Assembly: GCA_011799875.1 (NCBI GenBank)
Contig: CM022302.1
Span: 180,288,942 to 180,352,941, forward strand
DNA length: 64,000 nucleotides
Reading direction: 5' to 3'
Source of the DNA: Thinopyrum elongatum
Taxonomy: Eukaryota; Streptophyta; Magnoliopsida; Poales; Poaceae
Positions 1-12,617 of this stretch are shown here, one piece after another; the stretch's first letter is position 1, and every line of letters begins with the position of its first letter. The position numbers were made by a program, and so were the translations under genes. A model generated the notes under the pieces. The model worked only from the letters and a program-made list of their open reading frames with translations. It was not told where the DNA came from and did not search any database.

Positions 1-2894
1 TCTACAGTCATGCATTCTATTCGAACAGAGCTGTTCTGATATGAGGTCTTCTCATCACGTTCCTCAGTGTAGAACATGTATCCATTTATGTCATATGCTT
101 GGTACGTCAACACCGTAGGTGATGGCTTTTGTGCCGACCACGTAGCAATGTCATTGATGGATCCTTGTGCCAAACGATTCTTCAGCCATTCGGCATAGTT
201 CTTAGTGTGCTCCTTCATCTCCACGTCTGATGAAGGCACCATTGGTAAGAAGCTTTGGCGTATCTCCGCCAAGTGTTCTTCGGCATAAGCGCTGAGAACT
301 GGGCTGTTAAGCAGTACCGTCAAATGGGCTTTCTCTGCCAATTCTCCGGGTGCAGCCATTTGCGAGCCAGCAAGGACCGGCTTACCTTTCAGCCTTCCCT
401 CGTGGCGAGAGAGGGGCAAACCTATAGGTCTTTGTTTCATGTATTCGGTGCAAAACTCAACCACCTCCTCCGCGGTATAACCTTGTAGGATGCTTGCCTC
501 TGGATGGTTTCAGTTCCGACAATAGCACTTCAGTATTCCCATGAACCGCTCGAAGGGATACATGTTGCGAAGAAACACAGGACCACAATACTTTATCTCA
601 TCGACAAGGTGCACAGTGAGATGGACCATGACATCAAAGAATGACGGTGGGGAAAACATCTCTAGGTTGGACAATATTCTTGCAATATCATCTTGCATAT
701 GATCCAATTCTTCAGGATCTACAACTTTCTGCCATAGTTGGTTGAAGAAATCACAAAGCTCAATGAGTGTGTTTCTTATATCTTTGTCCATCAGATTCCT
801 GATGGCCATCGGGAGGATTTGTGTCAATATTATGTGGCAATCATGTGACTTCATGTGTCCCAACTTCATTTTACCTAAGCTCACATCCACGAGACTTCTG
901 ATGTTTGCGGAGTAGAAAGAGGGTGTCTTAACTGACAACAAATAGGTGAAGAACTGTGTTTCTTCTTTTGTACTAAAATTATAACTCTGGCGAGCTTTGA
1001 TGAATTTGTCATCATCTTCTGCTTCACTCTTGCGTTTTGATTGATCAGCAAGCATATCGAGCTGTGCACCATCACCATCCTTTGTTTTACCTTTAATCTT
1101 GAGCAGAGTACCAAGGATGCTTTCACATACGTTCTTCTCTACGTGCATGACATCGATGCAGTGACGTACACGTAGAATCTCCCAGTAAGGTAATTTCCAG
1201 AACACCGATTTCTTCTTAAACACTTGACCCTTGGGTGTTTGTTTCACCGTCAAAGCGTGCTTCTTGCCAAGCACAAAATTAATTTGTTTAGCCATGTTGT
1301 GGACCACCTCCCCATCATAGGGTCTTGGGCCCACATCTACCTCTGCCATACCATCAAATTCAGCTTTCATCTCTCGGTATGGGTGATTTCTCCGTAAGAA
1401 CCTACGATGACGCAAATACACGATTTTGCGCGAGTTGGGAAGAAATCTGCTAGCTGTCCTATCCATGCATGTGACACACCCTACATCTCCCTTTGTTTTC
1501 TGCCCCGATGTGTTGCCTAATGCCGGCATATCTTGAATGGTGTGCACCAGCATCGCATGTAGATCGAAAATCTCCTTTCTGTAAGCATCATAACATTTTA
1601 CAGTAGGCGCATCTATCCACACTGTCAGCAGTTCTTCTACCAGTAGCTGAAAGTAAATGTCGATGTCATTTCCAGGTTGCTTCGGGCCTTGGATAATCAT
1701 TGACATCATAATGTATTTTTTCTTCATACACAACCAAGGAGCTAGGTTATATATGCACAGAAGCACCGGCCATGTGCTGTGATTGGTGCTCATATCGCCA
1801 AAAGGATTCATCCCGTCAGTACACTCCCCGAGCCTTATACTTCTAGGATCCTTGGCAAAGTCTTCAAACTTGTTATCGATTAATTCCCACTGAGCCCCAT
1901 CTTTCGGGTGCCTCATATATTTATCCGCAGTTCGCTCATCATGATGCCACCGCAACCTCTTTGCCTCTCTAGGGTTTGCAAACAAATGCCTCAACCTTGG
2001 AATTAAAGGCAAGTACCAAACAACCCTGAACGGGATTCCTGTCTTGATCTTGTCGTCCAATTTGTACTTGTCCTTTGCTCTCCTACGCTTGTATCGTGCA
2101 TGCTTGCATATGGGACATGCACGCAAATCTTTGTACTCACCACGGTACATTATACAATCATTCACACAAGCGTGTATCTTCTGTACTTCAAGTTCCAATG
2201 GACAAATAATTTTCTTCGCTTCGTTCATGCTTCTGGGGAGCACATTATCTTCCGGAAGAATTTCTTTGAAAAGACCTAACATCTCTGTGAAGCCCTTGTT
2301 TGATAGACCGTTTGCTGCTTTAAATCTGAGAAGCGCCAGGGTGGCACTCAACTTGGAATATTTCTTTTTGCAACCTAGATACAATTCTTTCTTGGAGTCC
2401 GCATCAATGGTTCGCAGATCCTTGTACCCAATCATATCCTTTTTTGGGCCCTTGAAATCTGCAATCATAGCAGCAAAATCTGGCATATCAAGATCGTCGT
2501 CATCTGCGTCGACGTCTTGGTTTTCCAGTGGGCGTTTTGGCTTTCCGGTGTTCCATTGGTAGCTTGACGCCTCTGCCCTGATGTTAGATTCAACATCTAT
2601 GTGACACTGATCGGGGTTTGGCATCTCGCAGCCCTGGGTATATTCATCCATGACCTGCTCTTCACCGTGTCTGGTCCAACGTGTATATCCATCCATGAAT
2701 CCCCGAGAGACTAAGTGCCACTGGACATCTGCAACTTCACGTGACTCTGTATTGGCACAATCAGTACATGGACACAGGATGTAATCCGCATCACCAATTC
2801 TCCTCTTTGTACTTTCAGCCAAATTCATGAACTCCATCACGCCACTAATAAAATCTGCGGTTCTTCGATTCTTCATCCAGTCAGATCGTTCCAT
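1..2894 (-). pseudogene. TNP2-type CACTA transposase, broken by an in-frame TGA
   Basis: This is the catalytic transposase of a CACTA element; it would act in the nucleus on the element ends. The likely start is the ATG ending at 2894 (residues MERSDWM). It follows a T-rich tract and GTGCAG, so it may open an exon. The first 80 residues resemble the transposase-associated domain (CPCTDC motif). The tnp2 core lies at roughly residues 280-500 and includes NPFGDMSTNHSTWPV near residue 363 and IIQGPKQPGNDID. A DUF4218-like region spans about 630-790. A TGA at 510..512 interrupts the frame where relatives have arginine, so CGA to TGA is the simplest change. Downstream of it the same frame stays open to position 2 and reads as the normal C-terminal part (NHPEASILQGYTAEE). 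The remaining C-terminus is outside the window. Confidence 0.88.
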
Positions 2895-3622
2895 CTGCAC
2901 CACACGAATGGTAATTAAAAACAAAACAAAAACATTAATACACGGATTAACTGCTACCCAAAGATGCGTGCATAAATCACAAGGTTTTATTTTCATAATT
3001 ACTGAGGGCGCTCCATATTGTTATTCAGACGTGCAATGACAAAAATTAATGGCCAGTCAATTTACACGCAGAGTACTAGTGCAGCACTACCTTTAGGAAT
3101 TGAATACCTTAATTAAGCCACTCACAAAAAGAATATCTTAATTAATTAGTCGTGTGGCGACCTCCACCCAGCAGACAGAGAAGCGCGATGCGGCGGCACG
3201 CCGAGACAGCAGGGTCGAGGGGCAAAGCTTAGTGCGGCTGCCGCCTGAAGTTCGACCTCCACTATCCCGCCATCGACCGCGATGGATGTGCTCGAATCAC
3301 GCTGCCGCCGACCTTGATGGTTGAGCTTCTCCTATCTCCCGCCGAAGACCGAGGATTGACCTCCTATGACGCCGCCACCGCCCATCGATCGAGGATTGAC
3401 CTCTTCTCCGGTAGCCGCTGCCTAGGCCGCCGCCGCCATCTCTATATGCAGAGCGGCTGTTTTATTATTTGATGGATATCCGCAAAGCGGCTGTTTACAC
3501 GGTATCACTGTAACTCAATTATATGTACAAGGTAGTACATCACATACGATTATGTAAGAGCAACCGTGTCTCACCTATGTTGTCTTCTCATATAGTTTGG
3601 TGCGGAAATCGTGTGTGAAGTT
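2895..3622. other. Non-coding 5' region of CACTA-1 next to the transposase
   Basis: I see no conserved reading frame here. Positions 3150..3450 are GC-rich. Read on the - strand, a weak CATATAGAG motif near 3455 precedes this GC-rich block, which could be an untranslated first exon of the transposase. The rest is AT-rich. The segment ends at the AAGTT target site of the gypsy array and originally continued at 25472. Confidence 0.4.
3618..3622. repeat. Target site duplication AAGTT, left copy
   Basis: AAGTT immediately precedes the TGTGACGC end of the left LTR. The same five bases follow the TGTTACA end of the rightmost LTR at 25467..25471. Five bases is the normal gypsy integration duplication. 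The inner LTR is not flanked by this sequence. Confidence 0.9.
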
Positions 3623-6600
3623 TGTGACGCCCCCGGCTTAATCGTGCACTAATCATACACGCAAATGCACACGATCAAGCCTAAGGACTCACGGAAAGAT
3701 ATCACAACACAACTCTAAAACATAAATAAAGTCATACAAGCTTTATATTACAAGCCAGGGCCTCGAGGGCTCGAATACATAGCTCGATGGCATACAAGCG
3801 TCAACGGAAGCATCAGATATCTGAGTACAGATATTAAAAGAGAAACAGAAAGGCCTTTAGAAAGGCGGGGCAAAATAAAACACTACGATCAAAAGGCGCA
3901 GGCCTTCTGCCTGGGACCCTCCGAACCTACTCCTGGTCGATGGCAAGTTCGAAGCAATAACCACCCTCGGGGTAGTAGTCGTAGTCGATCGTCGGCGGGG
4001 TAGCTGTCTCAGTGGCTCCGTCATCTGGTCACGACAAACTGATATGGGGGAAAAGAAAGCAAAGCAACCATGAGTACTCAGAAGTACCCAGCAAGCAAGG
4101 ATCTACACTACATATGCAACATTATCAAAGGAAGGCTGTATATGTGGACTGGGCTGCAGAAATGCCAGAATAGAGAGAAGGCCTAGTCCTATCGAAGACT
4201 AGCATCTTCAGAGGTCTTGCAGCATTAGAAGGGTGTAGATTAGTACAATATAAAGTAGTAGTAATGTTATCAACCTCACCCAGAGATCCTTTCTCAACTT
4301 CCTGCGAGAAAGCAATCCCAGAGCCATACAGTCATCAACCTCGTCCGGAGATCCCTTCTCGACTCCCTGCGAGAAGCAATCCCAGAGCCATAGTATCCAA
4401 TTCTAGTTGTATCGATCGGGATACAACTCCGAGTGTCCGTTACCGAGGATCCGGCTATGCATAGATTAGTTCTTCCCTGCAGGGGTGCACCAACTTACCC
4501 ACCACGCTCGCTTAACTCCGACCGGACACACTTTTCCGGGTCATGCCCGGCCTCGGCCAAACGACACACCGTAGCCCTACCTAAGGCTCAGCAGAGAGGT
4601 CCCCGCCGGTCTACATCCTAAGCACTCAGGGGTCTTGGGCCATCGCCCTGTGCACTCCGGGTCGTTGTGTGCAGGGTGGATACCAACACTGCCTTGGATG
4701 GTCGGTACGATCCGACCGTGCCACAATGCTGAACTGGACGGCTGACAGAACTTTCGGCTGATGCCACGATGCGGAGTACCCATATTTATTCCCGCGTGAT
4801 GGTTAGTGCTATCGGGCCAGAGGCCCACTCGAATCAAATATCCAAATCGTTAGTACCTTGGGGGTGCGGTAACGAGCAGAGACTCATGGTCGATGTGACC
4901 CCGTCGTCCCGTCTTGAGGACTTGCGGCAAGGGCCAAGAATGCCGGCCACGCCTCGTATTCTCACTTGGGCACCATCCAGGTCAACCCGTCTTCATATCA
5001 CACGCGGGTACCCCTCAGGTTTGACCCGCCTTTCCAAGTAACAATAGTACAGTCCAAGTATCTGTGTGTCCATAACATCAGGGGAATCCGAGGTATCACC
5101 CTCGTTGGATTCCTACTCGATGTATCCATCAAGGTGAACTCGGAGGAATCACCCTCGCTGGGTTCACACTTGAGGTGTGTACGACGGCGTCGTTATCGGA
5201 AGTGGTGAAGGAGGAATCACCCTCGATGACCACGACCGATTAGCTACTCTACAGAGTTAACATCAGAAGTGCTACACGAGGTATCACCCTTGGCACTCGA
5301 TAGTAACGCTGCAGTGTCGTTATAACTAAGGGGGTGATGTGCGGTGACGGCGCCTGGTCTTCGATCCTGTTGATCGGGTCTTCTGATAATCCAGCGGGGC
5401 AGTCGGGACAAGTGGGGGGGTCACTGATAGGTCTCTACCCAGCCTATACTAAGTAGTTTAGGATAAGCAGGTAAGGTATCAATAGCAGGTTACAATAAAT
5501 AGGCTATGCATCAGAATAGGTAAAGCAGTAGCAGCAGCAATTCTAATGCAAGCATGAGAGAGAAAGAATAGGCGATATCAGTATGCTCAAAAGGGGGGTG
5601 CTTGCCTGGTTGCTCGGCGGCAAGGGCAAGGTCGTCAACGGTGGCGTCGGGCTCCTGAGCTGCGTCGGTCTCGGGGACGACATCGGTGTCGGGGTCTATC
5701 GAGAGAGAAGAGGGGGAAGAAATAGTAAATATAAAGCAAACAAGAGCATGACATGACAATACGCAGAGCTAGGGGTGTTCTGACGTATGGTTGCAAGTTA
5801 CCGAGGAAGGGGGAATCCATCCAAGAATGTTTTCCTAGTTCCGGACATTTGTCAGACAGATGACCGGAGGGGAACGGTTCCATGTTCGGATAGTTAGGGA
5901 CGTGTGACGGACGAACGAACCGCGTATTCGGATTCGTCTTGAAATTCTGAGCAACTTTCATGTACAAAGTTTTTCGATCTGAGCTACGGATTATTTTATA
6001 TGATTTTTCAAAGTTTTATTGATTTTCTTGAATTATTTAATTAATTAAATCAGAATTATCCGAAACAGTGTATGCTGACATCATCATGACGTCAGCATGA
6101 CATTAGTTGTCTGTTAAGAATAATTAGGGTTTAATTAGACTAATTATAGATTAATTAGACTAACTAATTAATTAGTTTTAACTAAACAGAACTAATTAGA
6201 TTATTTATTTATTTATATTATTCCTTTTAATTCTTTTTTTTTCTTTTTTAAAATGTGGCTTGGGCCCCGTTTGTCATAGGGTCAGGGCGGACACGTCCGG
6301 GCCGCGCCTGTTCGGGCGCCGGACACGTCCGGTGTCCCAAATGCGTGCGTGCGCGCGCGGGAACAGGCGACGGCGAGCGGTCGAGGCGAGGCCAGGGGAA
6401 GGCGTGGCCAGGCGGGGCACGGTCGAGGAGGCGAGGCGGCGCCGGCGGCGATGGAGGCGAGCGCGTGCGGGTGCGGTGGCGCGAGCGGCGGCGGCAACAG
6501 GCGGGGGCCAAGGCGGGTGAGCGGGAGGCGTGCGTGCGCGGGTGAGCACGACAGGGGCAAGGCCGCGGCGAGCGCGAGTGGGCGGAGCAGCGGCAGTAGC

Positions 6601-7578
6601 GGCGAGGCGCGCGGGCGAGGAGAGGCGCAGGCGAGCGCGCCGCGCGAGAGGAGGCCGAGGGCGGCTCGGGCTGCAGGCGAGCGAGGCGGGAGCGGAGGGC
6701 CCGCGTGGGACGACGGCGGGGGAGCGCAAGCAGCAGAGAGAGGGGGGGCGGGGGGCAGAGGGGAGGGGCGACTGGCGTGGCGGCTCACCGCGACGCTGTA
6801 GGGGGTGGCAGTGGGCTCGGGGAGGAGCCGGGGACGTCCGGCGACGGGGCGGCGAGGTCCTGCGGCGTCGGGGCGGCTTCGGGCGACAGCGAGGTCCGGC
6901 GGCGGCGGGGGCGTTCCCTCCTCGATCCAGATGGGAGGAGGGTGAGAGCGAGAAGAGAGAGTGGGGAGGGGATCGTGGGGTGTGGGGGGTAGTGGGTTAG
7001 GGTTCCAGGGGGTGGGGGATAAGCCAGTGGGTGTGGGGGCCGGCTGGGCTGGCCTGGCGGCCTGGTGGCCAGCTGGGCCAGTCGGCCCAGTGGGAGGGGA
7101 ACCTTTTCCATTTTCTTTTTTTTATTTCTTTTTTATTTCCCTTTTGTTTTTCTGTTTTGCAAAATGTGTGGCACCAAAATGAATTTTGTAAAATATATGA
7201 CCTGGTCCATAAATCACAGTGCAACATACCCTATCACCAAAAATTAGCTTGGGGTATTTATCATTTCATATTTATATTATATTAATTAATAGGTTATTAA
7301 ATATTGTTTTCAGCCACTGTTTGATGATGTTTAAGTCACTTATCCAATTCCAATGAGGTTGGTTTCAATTTTAGAATTGTCTTTGATTTACTTGCTATCT
7401 AATGAACAAATTAGTTTCTGGGTTTGGACAACTTTTATTTTCACTTTTAGTTGAACTTTCTATTTGAATTTGAATTTGAAATGAGATATGTTCCAAATGA
7501 TGTTTAAGCACTGATGATCATGATGACATGGCATAATCAAAAGGGTGATCACTGTAGCTTCATACATGGGGTGTTACA
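3623..7578 (-). repeat. Gypsy LTR A (3' LTR of copy A)
   Basis: On the + strand it runs from TGTGACGCC to GGTGTTACA; on the element strand from TGTAACACC to GGCGTCACA. Its length of 3956 bp is large for an LTR. It includes an AT-rich stretch (about 5970-6250) directly beside a GC-rich stretch (about 6290-7000). Long reading frames in the GC-rich part exist on both strands, are not conserved in frame between copies, and are not treated as genes. Confidence 0.93.
6087..6094. promoter_or_regulatory. TGACGTCA palindrome in LTR A
   Basis: TGACGTCA is a perfect match to the ACGT-core site bound by plant bZIP (TGA/CRE-like) factors. It sits inside a larger inverted repeat, GCTGAC...GTCAGC. The same site occurs in LTR B (15082..15089) and LTR C (24008..24015), although LTR C has lost about 15 bp around it. 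A regulatory role is inference. Confidence 0.3.
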
Positions 7579-7590
7579 AATCTCCTCCAC
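7579..7590 (-). promoter_or_regulatory. Polypurine tract, copy A
   Basis: On the element strand the purine-rich GTGGAGGAGATT lies directly before the TGTAACACC start of the 3' LTR. This is the position and composition expected for the plus-strand priming site. It is identical in copy B. Confidence 0.85.
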
Positions 7591-7614
7591 TAACAAGAAT
7601 TCTCGTCCCGAGAA

Positions 7615-10600
7615 TTAAGAGGTAGAAGGAAAAAGTTCGGGGTATTCCGCACGAAGATTATCCCCGCGTTCCCAAGTGGCCTCATCTTCAGTATGATTTG
7701 ACCACTGCACTTTGAGGAACTTGGTAACCTTCTGACGGGTCCGACATTTAGCTTCATCGAGAATGCGGATCGGATGCTCCTTATAAGATAGGTCATCTTG
7801 GAATTCGAGCACCTCGTGATCCACTGCTCGGTGCGGAGATTCCTTGAAGCATTTACGAAGTTGCGACACATGGAATACATCATGGATATGAGAGAATTGC
7901 GGCGGCAACTCCAATTTATACGCCACCTGACCACGTCCTGTAACAATGCGGAAAGGACCAATGTAGAGTGGAGCTAGCTTGCCCTTGATTCCGAAGCGGT
8001 GAGTGCCCTTCATAGGAGTGACACGGAGATAAGCTTGATCACCAGGTTGATAAGTCAAACCCCATCGTTTGCGATCATAGTTGCTCTTCTGGCGGTCCTG
8101 AGCCGCCTTGAGATTTTCTCGAATGATACGGACTTGTTCTTCGGCGTGTTGGATAATATCCGGACCCACGAGCGGTCGTTCCCCAGTTTCTGACCAATTC
8201 AAAGGGGTTCGACACTTACGTCCATATAGAACTTCGAAGGGAGCCATTTTCAAGCTGGCTTGATAGCTGTTGTTATAAGAGAACTCGGCATAAGGGAGAG
8301 ATTCTTCCCACTTCTTACCGAACGATATGACACAGGCTCGCAGCATGTCTTCAAGAACCTGATTGACTCGCTCGACTTGGCCTTGGGATTGAGGGTGATA
8401 AGCTGAACTCCAGGTAATATGAGTTCCCATAGCTTCTTGGAAACTTTCCCAGAACTTTGAGGTGAATAGACCTCCACGGTCCGAACTAATCTCTTTCGGT
8501 ATGCCGTGGAGTGAAACAATTCTGGAGATATATAACTCTGCTAACTGACTACCAGTGATAGTCTCCTTGACAGGCAGAAAGTGTGCAACTTTAGAAAGTT
8601 GGTCGACGACGACAAAAATAGCATCGTGACCCTTCTGTCACCTGGGAAGTCTTGTAATGAAATCCATCTGAACCTTATCCCATTTCCATAGAGGAATAGG
8701 AAGTGTTTGCAGAATTCCAGCAGGCTTCTGATGTTCTGCTTTAACATGACGACACACATCACATTCAGCAACATATCGAGCAATATCCTGCTTCATTTTA
8801 GACCACCAGTACCTTTGACGAAGATCACGATACATCTTGGTGCTACCCGGATGAATAGACAGCGGGGTATCATGTGCCTCCTTCATGACTTTGTCAGTCA
8901 TAAGCTCGAAGCGAGGTACCACAATGTGATTTCTGAAATACATGGTTCCATCTTCAGACAGCGAGAAATCCCTGTACTTTTCAAGGTGAAGATTTTTCTT
9001 CATCAGATCAACTTCAGCATCTTTAGCTTGCGCATTCTTAACAGCTTTCTCAAGATCTGGTTGTATCACAAGGTTATTAAGAGAACCCTGTGGAACAATA
9101 CGCAGATTCAGCTTGCACAGTTCTTCAAAAAGACGAGGTTGAGCTCGCCTAACCATGAGATTATTGCAATAGGACTTGCGGCTTAAGGCATCAGCCATCA
9201 CGTTAGCCTTGCCAGGGGTATAAGAAATACTCAAATCATAGTCCGCAATGGCCTCCATCCATCTTTGCTAACGGAGGTTTAGATATGGCTGAGTGAACAA
9301 ATACTTCAGACTTTTATGATCCGTGTATATCTCGCAACGATTACCGAGAAGGTAATGTCGCCACAATTGCAATGCATAGATCACAGCAGCTAGCTCTAGA
9401 TCATGTACAGGATAATTCTCTTCATGCGGGCGCAACTGACGAGAGCCGTAAGCAATCACCTTACGCTCTTGCATTAGGACACAGCCTAATCCTTCACGGG
9501 ATGCGTCACAATAAATCACAAAATCTTTGCGGGAATCTGGAGGAGCAAGTACTGGGGCAGATGTTAGCTTGTCTTTGAGTGTTTGAAAACTTTCCTGACA
9601 TTTGTCTGTCCATTCAAACTTAATGCCTTTATGAAGCAAATCAGTCAAAGGCTTAGCGATCTTGGAAAAGTTCTCGACAAATCGACGGCAATAGCTTGCA
9701 AGGCCAAGAAAACTTCTCACTTGCTTGACGTTCTTCAGAGGAGTCCAGTCCAGAATAGCCTGAACTCGTTCTGGGTTAACAGCAATTCCATCCTTGGAAA
9801 TCACATGACCAAGGTAGGTTACTTCAGAAAGCCAAAATTCACATTTGGAGTATTTGGCACACAACTGGTGTTCTCGGAGCCTTTCCAGTACAAGACGGAG
9901 GTGCTCAGCATGTTCTTCTTTATTCTTTGAATAGACCAGAATATCATCTAGATATACCACGACGAACTTGTCGAGGTAATCCATGAAGTTGTAATTCATC
10001 AGAGGGGAGAATGTGGCTAGAGCATTTGTTAAGCCAAATGACATTACAGTGTACTCATAAGAACCATAGCGAGTAACAAATGCAGTCTTCGGAATATCCT
10101 CTTCACGAACACGAATCTGGTGATAACCCAGCCTCAAGTCGAGTTTAGAGGATACTGAGGAACCGGCAAGTTGATCATACAAATCATTGATCCGAGGAAG
10201 CGGATATTTGTTCTGGATTGTGGCTTGGTTAATGGGCCGGTAATCCTGAACCAATCGGTTAGTTCCATCCTTCTTCTTAACGAAGAGTGAAGGTGCTCCC
10301 CAAGCAGAGGAACTAGGGCGGATGAAACCCTTCTTAAGTGACGTGTCGATTTCCTCCTTAAGTTCAAGAAGGTGGTGTGGAGGCATTTTATAAGGACGCT
10401 TCACAATAGGAGTAGTGCCTAGTTTCAAGTCAATGACAAACTCGACAGCTCTAGCAGGGGGTATTCCTGGAAGTTCTTCAGGAAAGACATCTTGAAAATC
10501 ACGAACAACTGGAACGTTCTCAATGCCTTCAAGAGGTGAAGCATTCAATGCATTCAGAACATATATCTGGCTCTCAGCATCATGAGCTATTCGGGCTGAG

Positions 10601-12004
10601 TATTTGACTATTTGGCCAGAAGGGTGAGTGAGCTGGACTGTCTTAGTAGCGCAATCAATCAATGCATTATGGGCTGTCAACCAGTCCATACCAAGAAAAT
10701 TGTCTGTGTTGTAAGGTCCAAGTACAATGAGAGAAACCGCAAAAAGTAGACCTCCAATCTCGATGTGGTTGTGAGGGCTTAGCATTGTGGTTTGCCACTT
10801 GGATCTCGGGGACTGAACCATTAGAGGAGTGGGTAATTCTTCCAAGTATAACTCATGTGACTGAGCAAATTGTTGGGACACAAAAGCATGCGATGCTCCA
10901 GAATCAAAGAGAACAGAGGCTGGTACTGAATTCACAGAGAGTGTTGCCAGCACGATAGTCGGTTCCTTCTGAGCCTTTTCAGCATTGACGTGATTAGCAT
11001 GGCCAAGTACAACAGCAGACGGTATGATATTACGGTTTCTGAATCGGCGGTTTCGACAACTCTTCTTACGACCACTAGGAGGACGTGGCGCAACTTGAGG
11101 AGAAGCCATAGCATCAGGCGGTCCATCATGAACCGTTAGCTGTCTTGGCGGTGAAGGCAGACGAGGTGCAACATATGACGGCCTTGGTGTTGGAGCAGGT
11201 CGGTGGTAAACATTGTGAGGAATCCAGACTTGACGTTTCTGAACAGACTGACTCGAAGATGGACCAACATCTCGGGTACGCTTGAGCAACTCCTGGCATT
11301 TAGTCAGAGCTGTTTCAACTTGGAAAGATTTGCTGACAAGCGTTGCGAAGTCTGTGCAATCATGGACAGCAAGTGCAAGGTTTATATCAGTGCGCAGTCC
11401 TTCACGGAATTTCTCCTGCTTGCGTGCGTCGGGGCAGACGTCATCTTCAGCATAGCGGGACAATTCAAGGAATTTCCTCTGATATTCATCCACAGTCATT
11501 ATTCCCTGGGTGATTGTGCGGAATTCCTGCTTCTTCTGGTCGATCAGACGTTGAGGAATGTACCTTGCACGAAAAGCTGACTGAAATTCCTGCCAAGTGG
11601 TTACTGTAGATGTTTTGTTCCTAATTTTTCTGGACCAAACCTCCGCTCCGACCCAACGATACAATTTCAGCAGGCAACATACCCTTGTGGCTTTCCCACC
11701 ATTGAGCAGCTGATCCCCTCAGGTGATACGTCGCATAGGTGACGTAACTATCAGGGATAACATTGGCCGACTTCATCTGGAAGGCAATGTCATGGAGCCA
11801 ATCATCAGCATCCATTGGATCAGTCGAGCTGCGAAAAGTGGACGGATTGAGGCGCACGAATTCCGGCAGAGTTATTGGTGTAGGCTGTTGATGAGCATTC
11901 TGGTTTGGGAACTGAGCCAATATCCCGGTCATAACCTGACGGTTCAGTTCAAACTGCTGCATCATTTCGGCAATATAGGGTGGAGGTGGAGGATCGTCAG
12001 CCAT
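7615..12004 (-). pseudogene. Gypsy gag-pol polyprotein, copy A (decayed)
   Basis: The polyprotein would give capsid, protease, reverse transcriptase/RNase H and integrase. Order on the - strand: gag from the ATG at 12004; protease with LFDSGAS near 10905; reverse transcriptase with [11 protein letters not shown] near 9960; RNase H with YCDASREG; integrase zinc motif (H..H..C..C) near 8800; the integrase catalytic core; a GPF motif; and a chromodomain-like tail ending YPELFPSTS. Breaks seen: a 58-bp frame-changing segment at 11607..11664, TAG at 9268..9270, and TGA at 8638..8640 where copy B has serine. The RT also has [10 protein letters not shown] where copy B has [10 protein letters not shown], which changes conserved positions. 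No CCHC zinc knuckle is recognisable between gag and protease. This copy cannot make an intact polyprotein. Confidence 0.92.
11607..11664. other. 58-bp segment present in gag of copy A, absent from copy B
   Basis: Copies A and B align on both sides of this segment. The total length difference between the two internal regions (5039 versus 4981) is exactly these 58 bp. Because 58 is not a multiple of three, it shifts the gag frame. In copy B the gag sequence reads through the junction smoothly, so an insertion into A is more likely than a deletion from B. I do not recognise its origin. Confidence 0.8.
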
Positions 12005-12601
12005 CCTACCAAATCAACAGGGGCAGTTTAGTAATAACAACTGCATGTTTATGGAGTTCATGATGTAACATGGGAAATGAACAAGAAGGAATTAGGTGCA
12101 TATTAGTAGTCATTAAAGACATACAGAATGATGCACGGAATTGGACACAAACGGCGGTAGGAGTTTGGAAATGCACGCGGCTAGACAAACTAGGCGGCGC
12201 GCAGGCACGCGGTGAGGATTACAACAACGTGACATAGCAATGGCTACATCCATGTCAGAGAAAACTGCTGGAGCGAGGAATCTGCAAGTGACAACACAGG
12301 GTGCCCTCGATAAGAGGATCCTGCAAGCAGAACCTGGCCCGAAATCTTGAAGGAAGGGGGAAATTTTCAGAACACCGGGTGGATGTGATCACGAGAACCT
12401 AATGTTGGAGTTAGTAAAATTTTAACCCGAGTAGAAGAGAGATTAGAGTCCAAGAGTAAAGGTCGAGGAGTAAAAGATCCTAATACCACCCAATTGGCGA
12501 CGTGGGCCCGTAAGCCACACCGCCAAGTTAGTAAATTAGTTTTGGACCACTAGACTCAACTTCGGCCAAGGAGTTGGAAAGGGGTATTCCTACAGGCAGT
12601 C

Positions 12602-12614
12602 GGCTTTGATACCA
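12602..12614 (-). promoter_or_regulatory. tRNA primer binding site, copy A (one mismatch)
   Basis: Three bases inside the 5' LTR end, the element strand reads TGGTATCAAAGCC. This matches the plant initiator-methionine tRNA primer site TGGTATCAGAGCC except for one base. Copy B carries the exact sequence. Confidence 0.85.
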
Positions 12615-12617
12615 ACT

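Noticed and set aside
6255..7000. Long overlapping open frames on both strands in the GC-rich part of LTR A, with counterparts in LTR B (up to 341 codons) and LTR C
   Set aside because: The frames occur in several phases on both strands, are made of Ala/Arg/Gly/Pro, and change frame between LTR copies because of indels. They follow GC content and are not genes.
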